Shown piece by piece: positions 33,138-42,026 of a DNA stretch of 64,000 nucleotides. The translations under genes and the position numbers were made by a program. Every line of letters starts with the position of its first letter. Within the stretch, counting starts at the first letter, position 1. Source of the DNA: an uncultured Lachnospiraceae bacterium (GTDB taxonomy: Bacteria; Bacillota; Clostridia; Lachnospirales; Lachnospiraceae). Location: positions 1 to 64,000 of the forward strand of contig CAKRMH010000009.1 of the NCBI GenBank assembly GCA_934364805.1. Direction: 5' to 3'. Under the pieces are notes generated by a model. That model did not search any database, was not told where the DNA came from, and was given only the letters and a program-made list of their open reading frames with translations.

Positions 33138-33253
33138 TCGATTGATCCCCCCTCTGTCTCAAACATTTTCGATATTGTATCAATTCTAGAACGGGTATGA
33201 TATAATTCGATTATACAAAAATTGAACGTTTCTATTCGAATCAGGGGGTTTTT

Positions 33254-34135
33254 ATGGAAAAATTATTTGAATACAGCGATATGCTCCGCTCACCGATCGA
33301 AGCATTTTTCTGTGGCACCGGCTATTATGAACAGCCCATTGAATCACACTGGCATTATTTTCTGGAGATCATCTACATGCAGGAAGGAACTGCGACGGTA
33401 AGCTGCAATGACGGTATCTATGAGCTTCCCACCGGCTCCTTTATTCTGTTTCCGCCCCAGTCCATCCACTCCATCTATGCAGACACCACAGGACCTTGCC
33501 GTTATATCTGCTGCAAATTCAACCTAAACAAGATCCAATTGAACGGAAGTTACCTTCCAAATCTGAATTTTGCATTTCATAAAATTGCGAATATGGAGCT
33601 TCCTCCGGTTCTTTTTCGTGGAGATGCTATTCCAGAGCTTGATTTTGATTCGTTTTTCATGGAAATTCTAAAAGAAGTGCAGGAAAAAAGATATGGATAC
33701 AACGCATATGTCTATTCGATGTTCTCCATGCTGATCGTAAAAATCCTCCGTATCTGGCATAACGAAGGGATTCAGTTTGGTCCTGAAAAGATTTCAGAGT
33801 CTGAGGAACAGACGATCCAGGACGTACTTGTCTATATTGATGAACATTCGCAGGAAAATATCAATGTCGAGGAGTTAGCCCATACCTATCATATGAGCTA
33901 CTCCTACTTTGCCCGGCTTTTCCATAAACACTATGGCCAGAGCTGTAAGCAATACATTGAATTTGTGCGGCTGAATAAGGTGGAAAACCTGCTTTTATTT
34001 ACGGATTATGACCTGAGCTTTATCGCAACCGAAACAGGTTTTGCGGATTGCAGCCATCTGATCCGCTCTTTTAAAAAACGTTATGATACCACGCCGAAGC
34101 AGTTCCGCCTGAAGCACCAGACTACGCATCCGTAA
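33254..34135 (+). CDS. AraC family transcriptional regulator
   Basis: 293 residues. An N-terminal cupin-like sensor (HWHYFLEIIYMQEGTATVSCNDGIYELPTGSFILFPP in part: HWHYFLEIIYMQEG) precedes a C-terminal double HTH (INVEELAHTYHMSYSYFARLFHKHYG; FIATETGFADCSHLIRSFKKRYDTTPKQFR in part). AGGGGG before the ATG. Divergent from the ABC exporter, its likely target. The 3' end overlaps the convergent kinase gene by 14 bases. Confidence 0.93.
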   Translation: MEKLFEYSDMLRSPIEAFFCGTGYYEQPIESHWHYFLEIIYMQEGTATVSCNDGIYELPTGSFILFPPQSIHSIYADTTGPCRYICCKFNLNKIQLNGSYLPNLNFAFHKIANMELPPVLFRGDAIPELDFDSFFMEILKEVQEKRYGYNAYVYSMFSMLIVKILRIWHNEGIQFGPEKISESEEQTIQDVLVYIDEHSQENINVEELAHTYHMSYSYFARLFHKHYGQSCKQYIEFVRLNKVENLLLFTDYDLSFIATETGFADCSHLIRSFKKRYDTTPKQFRLKHQTTHP

Positions 34136-36518
34136 GCTGTGCAAAGGTCAGGATGACTTTAAACAGATCGCCGTCGACTTCGAGCCGCATCGTTCCGTTC
34201 ATGAGCGTTGTCAGACTTTGTGCGATCGAAAGCCCAAGACCGTTTCCTTCGGTATTTCTTGAGCTGTCGCCTCTTACAAAACGCTCCATCAGCTCCTCGC
34301 TCGTAATGTTGAGCTGATATCTGGAAATATTGCGGAATGTGATGACAATGTCCTGTTTTACCTGCTCAAGATTGATGTATACACGGGTTCCAGGCTGTGC
34401 ATATTTGCAGATATTGCTCATCAGATTGTCAAATACTCTCCAGAGATGACGTCCGTCTGCCAGGATGTACACCGGCTTCTCCGGTCCGGAAACGATCAGA
34501 TCCAGCTGATTTGCCTGTGTGCGTTCCTCAAACTCTCCAACAACCTGTGTCAGCATGACGCTCGCATCGAATTTTTCCAGATGCACCGGAAGGTTTCCTG
34601 TGGATGCCTTGGATGCCTCCATCAGATCCTCGATCAGCTTCTTTAATCTTGCAGACTGGCGGTCGAGTACATCGATATATTCGGCTAGCTTCGGATCATC
34701 AAACTGCTCTTTTTTGATCAGATCCACATAATTGATGATCGAAGTCAGCGGAGTTTTGATGTCATGGGAGACATTTGTGATCAGTTCCGTTTTAAAATGC
34801 TCGCTTTTCATCCTTGCATCGACCGCATGTGAGATCCCATTTCCAACTTCATTGATATTTTCTGCATGTTTTTTAAATTCAAAAAACATCTTATCCGTAT
34901 CGATCGGCTGGCTGTAGTCGCCCTGGGCGATACGTCTTCCACCTTCCTTCAGGCGGTTCATCTGAAGTGCAGCCCAAAGAGCGGCCACCGCAGATACCAG
35001 CATAAACAGTGTAAACAAAACGATCTCTACGCCCGGAGCATAGCCGGTCACAAGAATGCAGAAGATCCCAGCCAGATATATGCCAAGCAGGATCAGTTCC
35101 ATTTTCCAGACAAGTGACACCTTTTCCTTCGCTGCCTGCCGGATCTTCCCTATGCAGCTGCCAAGCCAGTGTAACAGCTTCTGAACCGGCAGAAAGAGGT
35201 AATGGATCAGCGTGTAACGCCAGAAACAGCGGGTTTTCAGGCGGACTACCGTGCTTAAATAAAAGGCAAGAAACAGTGCCATCCAGAGAACAGCGATCTC
35301 AAACTGCAGGACGATGAACATATCCAGCTCCATCCGTCCGAGTGTTGTCATGATAAGCGCAACATTTCCAGACACACCACCTGCTACACCAAAGAATGCC
35401 AAAAGCGCATAGATCTCATATGGAAAACGATCGATCCCACGCAGATGGATCTCGTCATCCTTACTGCGATGCCCTGCTCCAAAGCTTAAAAACACGATGG
35501 ATGCTGCAAACACAAGAAGTGAAACGGTCTCCAGAACAATCATATGATCCCTGAACCATACAAAACTTCTAAGCAGCTCACCGGCCTGTGCATAAAAATC
35601 TGTCAGTCCATCGTTCATGGTAAGCCCTTCCTGCGGAACATCCTCTACTTTCATGTATACATAATACATCGGAAGATCTGTTTCAGAATCCCATTTTTCG
35701 GCATATTGCAGCTGTGGTCCATATAGTGTGTAGGAATCTGGATCCATATTCCTGATGTCCCCCTGGATTTCGGAGGATGGCACAAATTCCATCTCTTCAC
35801 TGGAAAAATAATCGCTGTCCTTCACAGTCACACCAAGCCATGCTCCATAGGAAGAAGCATCCAGCTTTTCGTTATCATAAGTCGAATAATATGCCTGTTT
35901 ATCCTCATTCCAGGTATATTCCACATAGCTTTCATCCGTGTCGATCTGGATCTCATGCAGTAACACATAGGTAGTCTCACATTTTGCATACATTCTGCCG
36001 GCTTCGTAATCAAATACCAGCCCATCGATCGTCATGACATGATAATCCATATCGTATCCAAATTCTTTGCTGGAAGCACCCATTGCTGCTGCAAACAGGG
36101 AATTGACCGAATAATAATAGCATGCATCCAGCTTTTCTCCCGACGGACCACTGAACACATAATCGTAATTGTCCGGGTTGATATCATAGCTGTTATTGCT
36201 GTAGATCTGTTCTCCCTTGGAGGGATCGTATTCTCCACTGCTTTCAGCAGGCATTTTTATCACGGTATAAAGCAGGTTTCCACCATCCAGCGCATCAAAA
36301 TCCTCACCAGACAGACGATCGAGCATATAAGCAGCATAATTTTCTGACAGATTCGCATATACCGTCTCCTCCATGTCCTTTTCGGACAGGTTATGGCTGT
36401 TAAATTCCATGTAATAGATCGCAATCCCTGTCAGGCTTGCGATCATTACGATCCCACTCAGAATGCAGACAATAACAGCAATGAATTTTGCCCATGGTTT
36501 ATGGGTCAGTTTAATCAT
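34122..36518 (-). CDS. Sensor histidine kinase with large membrane region
   Basis: 798 residues from MIKLTHKPWAKFIAVIVCIL, behind GGAGGGAG. One N-terminal membrane helix, an extracytoplasmic region of about 300 residues, then a cluster of membrane helices (about 325-520). HAMP-like RRIAQGDYSQPI is followed by HisKA (NVSHDIKTPLTSI, His near 585), N box NLMSNICKYA and G box GNGLGLSIAQSL. The ending resembles VanS/YycG-type kinases. Eight bases overlap with the response regulator gene upstream. Signal unknown. Confidence 0.93.
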   Translation of the reverse strand: MIKLTHKPWAKFIAVIVCILSGIVMIASLTGIAIYYMEFNSHNLSEKDMEETVYANLSENYAAYMLDRLSGEDFDALDGGNLLYTVIKMPAESSGEYDPSKGEQIYSNNSYDINPDNYDYVFSGPSGEKLDACYYYSVNSLFAAAMGASSKEFGYDMDYHVMTIDGLVFDYEAGRMYAKCETTYVLLHEIQIDTDESYVEYTWNEDKQAYYSTYDNEKLDASSYGAWLGVTVKDSDYFSSEEMEFVPSSEIQGDIRNMDPDSYTLYGPQLQYAEKWDSETDLPMYYVYMKVEDVPQEGLTMNDGLTDFYAQAGELLRSFVWFRDHMIVLETVSLLVFAASIVFLSFGAGHRSKDDEIHLRGIDRFPYEIYALLAFFGVAGGVSGNVALIMTTLGRMELDMFIVLQFEIAVLWMALFLAFYLSTVVRLKTRCFWRYTLIHYLFLPVQKLLHWLGSCIGKIRQAAKEKVSLVWKMELILLGIYLAGIFCILVTGYAPGVEIVLFTLFMLVSAVAALWAALQMNRLKEGGRRIAQGDYSQPIDTDKMFFEFKKHAENINEVGNGISHAVDARMKSEHFKTELITNVSHDIKTPLTSIINYVDLIKKEQFDDPKLAEYIDVLDRQSARLKKLIEDLMEASKASTGNLPVHLEKFDASVMLTQVVGEFEERTQANQLDLIVSGPEKPVYILADGRHLWRVFDNLMSNICKYAQPGTRVYINLEQVKQDIVITFRNISRYQLNITSEELMERFVRGDSSRNTEGNGLGLSIAQSLTTLMNGTMRLEVDGDLFKVILTFAQLTDA

Positions 36519-37209
36519 GGTTTTCTCCCTCCATCTTATAACCACGGCCCCAGACAACCTTTAAATATCTTGGTTCCGCAGGGTTATACTCTACTTTTTC
36601 GCGAAGATGACGGATATGTACCGCAACCGTGTTTTCTGTACCATAAGGGTTATCCTTCCAGACTTTTTCATAGATCTCATTCGGAGAGTATACCTGCCCC
36701 GGATGTTCCATTAAAAGCTTTAAAATATCATACTCGGTTCTTGTAAGGTTGACCTTTTCTCCATCCAGCGTGACTTCTTTGGATTTGTCATCCAGTTCGA
36801 TTCCGCCGGTCACAAGCTTACTTCCCGTGTCATTCCCGCTTCCAAGCTGCATGTAGCGTCTGAGCTGTGATTTCACTCTCGCCTGCATCTCGACCGGGTT
36901 AAACGGTTTGGTAATGTAATCATCCGCTCCAACCATAAGGCCGAGCACTTTGTCGGTATCTTCACTTTTTGCAGTCAGAAGGATCACCGGAACATTCGAT
37001 AATTCCCGGATCTTTACCATGGTCTGGATTCCATCCATCTCCGGCATCATGATATCCATGAGCACCAGATGGATATTTTCCGTACGGATATATTCCAGGG
37101 CTTCCTTTCCGTTATATGCTTTAAAAACACGGTATCCATCACTTGTCAGGTAAATGTCAAGTGCAGACACGATATCCCTTTCATCGTCGCAGACTAAAAT
37201 ATTATACAT
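36511..37209 (-). CDS. OmpR/PhoB family response regulator
   Basis: 232 residues. Receiver domain with acidic pocket DDE, phosphoacceptor LVLMDIMMPEMDG, and LLTAKSEDTDKVLGLMVGADDYITKPF in part; C-terminal winged helix (VNLTRTEYDILKLLMEHPGQV, GTENTVAVHIRHLREKVE). Cognate of the overlapping kinase. GGAGGAAAG precedes the start. DNA targets not evident here. Confidence 0.95.
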   Translation of the reverse strand: MYNILVCDDERDIVSALDIYLTSDGYRVFKAYNGKEALEYIRTENIHLVLMDIMMPEMDGIQTMVKIRELSNVPVILLTAKSEDTDKVLGLMVGADDYITKPFNPVEMQARVKSQLRRYMQLGSGNDTGSKLVTGGIELDDKSKEVTLDGEKVNLTRTEYDILKLLMEHPGQVYSPNEIYEKVWKDNPYGTENTVAVHIRHLREKVEYNPAEPRYLKVVWGRGYKMEGENHD

Positions 37210-37245
37210 AACTTTCCTCCGGAGGTTTTACAGGCTTTTTGAAAT

Positions 37246-37305
37246 GAAAAAACCGCTGCCTGTATTTTATGAATTCATCATACATACATTGTAGCGGTTT
37301 TTTTA
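37246..37305 (-). terminator. Terminator after the DEAD helicase gene
   Basis: AAAAACCGCT and AGCGGTTTTT pair across a 35-base loop, with T-runs on both strands. It lies about 50 bases beyond the helicase stop and ahead of the response regulator. Confidence 0.75.
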
Positions 37306-37353
37306 TGAATTTCCAATGAGGTAACTCATTAAGACTTTTTTAAGATTTACAAT

Positions 37354-38952
37354 TTATTTGCGGTTTGCAGGCTCCACATTGATGGATTTTCCCTTGATCT
37401 TTGCATTTTTCATCGCATGCAGAACCACTTTTGCGTATTCATCCGGAACTTCAACGAATGTATAGTTGTCGTACATGTCGATCGCGCCAACCATTTTACC
37501 AGGAATTTTGGCCTCTCCGGCAACCGCTCCAAGGATGTCTCCAGGACGGATCTTCTGGTTCTTACCGATATTGATGAAAAGACGTACCATACCTTCCTCA
37601 GCTCCGGTATCTCCAAAGTCTGCGGTCTCATAATCTCCGTCATTTTTCGATAATTCCACGCCTCCGATGGCCTGTTTTAAAAATGCAGCGGCAATATCCA
37701 TGGCTGTGTAATCTGAATTATTGACCTGCTGCTCGATGATGTCGATCATGTCACGCAATCCGCCTGCTTCAATGATCTCACCGATCTCTTCCATGATCTT
37801 TTCTGCCTTGATCTGTGCAACATCATCCGAAGATGGAATCGGCTGTGCTTTGATCTTGGTCTTACAGTATCTCATGATATCTTTGAGTTTGTATACTTCC
37901 TTGCCTTTTACGAAGTTAAAGGCGCGTCCCGTACGGCCCGCACGACCGGTTCTTCCGATACGGTGTACGTAATATTCATCATCCTGTGGAAGGTCATAAT
38001 TGAATACGGCTTCTACATCATCTACGTCGATTCCTCTCGCTGCCACATCGGTTGCGATCAGGATCTCTGTCTTTCCATTCCGGAAATTGCGCATCACGCG
38101 GTCACGCTGCTGCTGCTTCATGTCTCCGTGAAGTCCTTCTGCCATATAACCACGTGCCTGAAGCTCTGATGCAAGTTCATCTACCATACGTTTGGTATTA
38201 CAGAATACCAGAGAAAGCTTCGGTGAATAATAATCGAGAAGACGTGTTAAAACGTCCAGCTTATCATGTCGTCTGACATCATAATAATACTGCTCGATAT
38301 TCGGAACCGTCAGTTCCTTTTTCGTGATCTTGATCCGAACCGCATCCTTCTGGTATTTTCTTGTGATATCAAGGATCGGCTTCGGCATTGTTGCGGAGAA
38401 AAGAACTGTCTGTCTTCCCTCTTCCGGAATGTATTCAAGAATGGTCTCGATGTCCTCCCGGAATCCCATATTTAACATTTCATCTGCTTCATCAAGCACG
38501 ATCGTGTTGACTTCATCGCAACGGATCGTTCTTCTTCTCAGATGATCCATCACACGTCCCGGTGTTCCGATAATGATCTGTGCTCCACCCTTTAAGGCTT
38601 TGATCTGTCTTCCAATATCCTGTCCGCCGTATACGCACAAAACCTTGATGCCATGCATATATTTGGAAAATTTACGGATTTCCTCAGCTACCTGGATCGC
38701 AAGCTCCCTGGTCGGTGACAATACGATCGCCTGTGTTTTCTTATTATTTGGATCTACTTTCATAAGAAGCGGAATTCCAAAAGAAGCGGTCTTACCGGTT
38801 CCGGTCTGTGCCTGTCCGAGTACATCCGCTCCACTGATCACTGCCGGAATTGCCTGGCTCTGGATCGGAGTTGCCTCTTCAAAACCCATTTCCTTGATTG
38901 CTCTTAAAATCTGTGGATAAAGATCGAGTTCTTCAAATTTTACTGTTTCCAT
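37354..38952 (-). CDS. DEAD-box ATP-dependent RNA helicase, CshA/DeaD type
   Basis: 532 residues. Motifs in order: AQTGTGKTAS, PTRELAIQVAEE, TPGRVMDHL, VLDEADEMLNMGF, SATMP, IATDVAARGIDV and HRIGRTGRAGRTG. The C-terminus has a DbpA-type RNA-binding domain (VRLFINIGKNQKIRPGDILGAVAG in part). Works in rRNA assembly and mRNA turnover, especially in the cold. AAAGGAAA before the ATG. Confidence 0.95.
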   Translation of the reverse strand: METVKFEELDLYPQILRAIKEMGFEEATPIQSQAIPAVISGADVLGQAQTGTGKTASFGIPLLMKVDPNNKKTQAIVLSPTRELAIQVAEEIRKFSKYMHGIKVLCVYGGQDIGRQIKALKGGAQIIIGTPGRVMDHLRRRTIRCDEVNTIVLDEADEMLNMGFREDIETILEYIPEEGRQTVLFSATMPKPILDITRKYQKDAVRIKITKKELTVPNIEQYYYDVRRHDKLDVLTRLLDYYSPKLSLVFCNTKRMVDELASELQARGYMAEGLHGDMKQQQRDRVMRNFRNGKTEILIATDVAARGIDVDDVEAVFNYDLPQDDEYYVHRIGRTGRAGRTGRAFNFVKGKEVYKLKDIMRYCKTKIKAQPIPSSDDVAQIKAEKIMEEIGEIIEAGGLRDMIDIIEQQVNNSDYTAMDIAAAFLKQAIGGVELSKNDGDYETADFGDTGAEEGMVRLFINIGKNQKIRPGDILGAVAGEAKIPGKMVGAIDMYDNYTFVEVPDEYAKVVLHAMKNAKIKGKSINVEPANRK

Positions 38953-38997
38953 ATATTTCCTTTCAAAACGAGGTCGGGAAAGTCTGTATTCCTTCCC

Positions 38998-39024
38998 AAA
39001 AAAAGAGACACTGCGTCAGTGTCC
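38998..39024 (-). terminator. Terminator after the GIY-YIG gene
   Basis: GACACTG-ACG-CAGTGTC followed by TC and a T7 run on the minus strand, about 25 bases after the GIY-YIG stop. It also isolates the helicase gene. Confidence 0.85.
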
Positions 39025-39047
39025 CTGGTTACTGAATTGATACGTGT

Positions 39048-39365
39048 TTATTTACTTAAATGGCGTTGGTTAGCATAACAGTTATTCAGAGTTTTGTCAA
39101 GAAGTTCCTGCTTCTGCCCGTGTGTCAGCTGTTTGAGATGATACTCTCTGCTCATAGCCTCCTGTTTCGTCTGGAAAGTCTCATAATAGACAAGCTCGAC
39201 AGGACGCCGCGACTTCGTATACTTGGCACCGTTGCCACTGTTGTGGGCTTTGATCCGCTTTTCCAGATGATTGGTCCATCCGATATAAAAGCTTCCATCG
39301 CTGCATCGCACCATATAGGTGTAATTTTCTTCGTTTTTCTGTTCCTGTAGGTTTTCTTTTTTCAT
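39048..39365 (-). CDS. GIY-YIG nuclease family protein (UPF0213-like)
   Basis: 105 residues. A single GIY-YIG domain: YTYMVRCSDGSFYIGWTNHLEKRIKAHNSG in part, then GAKYTKSRRPVELVYYE and SREYHLKQLTHGQK. The GIY is YMV..YIG here. These small proteins probably cleave or repair DNA; the exact role is unknown. The start follows no strong site other than GGGAGATTATG. Confidence 0.92.
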   Translation of the reverse strand: MKKENLQEQKNEENYTYMVRCSDGSFYIGWTNHLEKRIKAHNSGNGAKYTKSRRPVELVYYETFQTKQEAMSREYHLKQLTHGQKQELLDKTLNNCYANQRHLSK

Positions 39366-39576
39366 AATCTCCCAGCCGTCTCTTTGTTATGTACTGCAGG
39401 GCCTGCAAAAACCTCCCCTGCAGGTATCATAAAGCAATCGTTATATGATACGTACTTTCCCATAAACGCCTTCTGGCGCATCCCATGTCTTCTGGTAACA
39501 TCCCATTCGGCTGTAAAACTGTAAAAAGGAAACGATTGCGGATATTTGATGTTACACATTCTATATTATGCACGGA
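39366..39576. other. Hairpin-rich intergenic stretch
   Basis: Three successive palindromes: CTGCAGGG/CCCTGCAG (39394-39423), GTATCATA/TATGATAC (39424-39451) and CGCC/GGCG (39467-39478). A 65-codon minus-strand frame (39362-39559) crosses them; I doubt it is a gene because it lacks a good ribosome site and reads through the hairpins. Possibly a decayed small mobile element. Not similar by eye to the 235-bp repeat. Confidence 0.45.
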
Positions 39577-41211
39577 TCAGCTGTTGTTTCCATCTTTTTT
39601 CTTGTATACTGCATCCAGTCCACCGATCCGGTAATAGTTGCGGCGCTGCTCCTTTACCTGATAAAGCATGATATCAGCGCTGTGTATGTAATCCCAGATA
39701 CGGCTCACTGAGGTCGGAATGTCCCAGCACAATCCCTGTGAGATCGTCACAAATGGATCCGCCTTCGAATATTTATGCTCCAGCTGCAGGCTCATAATAT
39801 CTCTTTTTAACTCAGCTGCACATTCTTCTGCCTCCGCTCTTGTCAGATTCTCATAGATCAGCACAAACTCATCTCCGCCATATCTGGAGCAGAATGCACC
39901 ATGACGTTCTGCGAGTCTGCGGATCGCCTGCGAGACTTTGATCAGACATTCATCGCCTTTCTGATGTCCATAATTATCGTTGTATTCTTTGAAGAAATCA
40001 ATATCAAGGATCTCAAATGTCAGGCTCGTATGGTTCATGCAGGCTTTCTGGAATGCTTCCTCCGAATAATCATTGAAACGGTATCGGTTGGAAAGACCGG
40101 TAAGCGGATCTTTCTGGGATTTTTCCAGCAGACGTTTATTCTGTAATTCCATCTCCTGTCTTCTCTGATTTGCCATTTCCAGATTCCTGCGCATCTGAAA
40201 TACGGAATTCATCATCTTTTGTACTTCTTTCTCCTGAAGCTGCGACAGTTCGAAATACAGTCCTGCAGCCTGAAGATATTCTGCATTCTGTTTATGTATC
40301 CGGTAATATTTTACCTTCAGGGAAATGATCTTAAGCTGCAGGTTGCTCAGGTTCGAATTTCTGATCAGCGGTTCCAATATGTCGAGTATCTGCCAGAAGG
40401 CCTCGTCCTTATCGGTATCAAGAAGCATCTCACAGTAATCATAATAATCAGCAAAAATATCCATGACAGTAAGATGATCCGACGTTTTCTCCTGGATAGA
40501 AGCAATGCATTGATTCCGTTTACCCTCATCATGGCGTGCATGATAGTAAATCGCCTCCGCACACCATACGGAAAGTTTGTCTAAATCTTCCGCGTACTGC
40601 CAGTGATCGCGGTAAATATGATCCAGCAGCTGTGGAACTTCATCCAGTTTCTTCTGTAAGGTAAGCGCCTTGATCAGATTGCCGTATATGCATAACATAA
40701 ACGAATGGTAGTTCTCATCCTGTGGATTATTCCGGAAGTATGCAAGCGCTCTCTCAAGATAACTCTGTGCTTCCGCATAGCGGCCGCTCAACAGATTCAG
40801 TGAACCAATGTTGGCATTGATGATACTTTCCGCCTGGTCCATATGGTATTTCCTGCAGTAATGTACCGCACTCATATAATAATCCAGCGAGATCAGCAGA
40901 TTACCCCGGTTGCATGCGACAATTCCAAGAAAATTGTATGCCTTGACCAGAAGCTCCCACTCCTGCGCTGTGTCCAGATACGATACTGCCTGTGTGATAC
41001 ATTGGAAAAAATTCTCATGGTCGTTCAGACAGTAATAGGTTTCGCCCGCATAAAAGTAGGCGAAACCTAATAATTTACTGTCCTTTGTCTGTACTCCATA
41101 GGAAATGATCTCGTTACAGGATTTCAGTGTCTGTTCCGCATCGACTCCGCGGCTTGCCAATACTTCATTTGTCCATTTTCGAATTCCATCACTATATTCA
41201 CCAAAATCCAT
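39577..41211 (-). CDS. Diguanylate cyclase (GGDEF) with TPR-like sensor
   Basis: 544 residues, soluble. About 1-330 are helical TPR-like repeats (LGFAYFYAGETYYCL, AYNFLGIVACNRGN, INANIGSLNLLSGRYAEAQSYLERAL in part), then a coiled coil (MEMANQRRQEMELQNKRL region) and a GGDEF domain with an intact active site RYGGDEF near residue 444. The upstream inhibitory RxxD motif is not evident, so product feedback may be absent. Makes c-di-GMP; with flagellin in the genome, a motility switch is plausible. Confidence 0.92.
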   Translation of the reverse strand: MDFGEYSDGIRKWTNEVLASRGVDAEQTLKSCNEIISYGVQTKDSKLLGFAYFYAGETYYCLNDHENFFQCITQAVSYLDTAQEWELLVKAYNFLGIVACNRGNLLISLDYYMSAVHYCRKYHMDQAESIINANIGSLNLLSGRYAEAQSYLERALAYFRNNPQDENYHSFMLCIYGNLIKALTLQKKLDEVPQLLDHIYRDHWQYAEDLDKLSVWCAEAIYYHARHDEGKRNQCIASIQEKTSDHLTVMDIFADYYDYCEMLLDTDKDEAFWQILDILEPLIRNSNLSNLQLKIISLKVKYYRIHKQNAEYLQAAGLYFELSQLQEKEVQKMMNSVFQMRRNLEMANQRRQEMELQNKRLLEKSQKDPLTGLSNRYRFNDYSEEAFQKACMNHTSLTFEILDIDFFKEYNDNYGHQKGDECLIKVSQAIRRLAERHGAFCSRYGGDEFVLIYENLTRAEAEECAAELKRDIMSLQLEHKYSKADPFVTISQGLCWDIPTSVSRIWDYIHSADIMLYQVKEQRRNYYRIGGLDAVYKKKDGNNS

Positions 41212-41225
41212 TCGGATTTCCTCCT

Positions 41226-41927
41226 TTATTCAAGATATTCAAAGGGGTCTGTCGGATGACCATCCTTCAGAAGTTCAAAATAAACATTGCTGCCTTCCAC
41301 CGAATAATATTTGGTAGGTTCACTGACATATCCGATGACCTGTCCTGCTTCTACCATATCACCAACATCAAAATTTAATTCCTTCAGCTGCCCATACACA
41401 GCGGAAAATCCGTCTCCAAGATCCTCTGTCACCGTAAGCCCGGTAACCTCGTTGGTGGAAATATCCGTGATCTTTCCTTTTGCCGCAATATACACCTTGT
41501 CATTGACATCTCCATGAATGACAATGGCAGGATTATACTGATACTGCTGCAGTGTCGGGAAAAAAATTGTCGAATCCATGCTGTAATTTAAAAGAACATC
41601 TCCATCCAGCGGCCATGTCAGACCATCCTCTGCCGCAAAATGCAATGTTTCCTGAGAAACCGTCGGCTCTGCCTCTTGCTCCGGAGGGCTCTGTGGCTCG
41701 ACTGACACCTGCTTTGGTTCTTTTTCCTCCGTCTTTGGCTCCGGTTCCAAAATACTGGATGCCTCATAAGATTCCTCGGTGTCCTGCTCCTTTGCCATCT
41801 GTTCCTGTCGGGTCTGTTCTTCCTGTGCCCTTCGCTCCTGGGCTTTCTCTGTAGAATATACTCCCACAAAACCAATTGCGCCTGCAACAAGACAGGCGAC
41901 AGCTGCTATATATTGTCTTTTTCTCAT
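41226..41927 (-). CDS. Degenerate M23/LytM domain membrane protein, SpoIIQ-like
   Basis: 233 residues from MRKRQYIAAVACLVAGAIGF. One membrane anchor, a Glu/Pro/Gln-rich spacer (about 35-100), then a LytM fold (PLDGDVLLNYSMDSTIFFPTL, VYIAAKGKITDI, GQVIGYVSEPTKYY). Zinc ligands are missing: the HxGxD site reads YNPAIVI and the HxH site reads NVYFEL. The lost site plus single anchor recall SpoIIQ, the engulfment protein facing SpoIIIAH. Peptidase activity unlikely. 15 bases ahead of the diguanylate cyclase gene. Confidence 0.75.
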   Translation of the reverse strand: MRKRQYIAAVACLVAGAIGFVGVYSTEKAQERRAQEEQTRQEQMAKEQDTEESYEASSILEPEPKTEEKEPKQVSVEPQSPPEQEAEPTVSQETLHFAAEDGLTWPLDGDVLLNYSMDSTIFFPTLQQYQYNPAIVIHGDVNDKVYIAAKGKITDISTNEVTGLTVTEDLGDGFSAVYGQLKELNFDVGDMVEAGQVIGYVSEPTKYYSVEGSNVYFELLKDGHPTDPFEYLE

Positions 41928-42026
41928 CGGCGTCTCCTCCATAGTCAAAATTTATGTTCTAACTACAGTGTTTCCGCCTCTCGTTTTTTTATACAGATTG
42001 TTTTTTGATTCTTAGCGAATGCGTTT

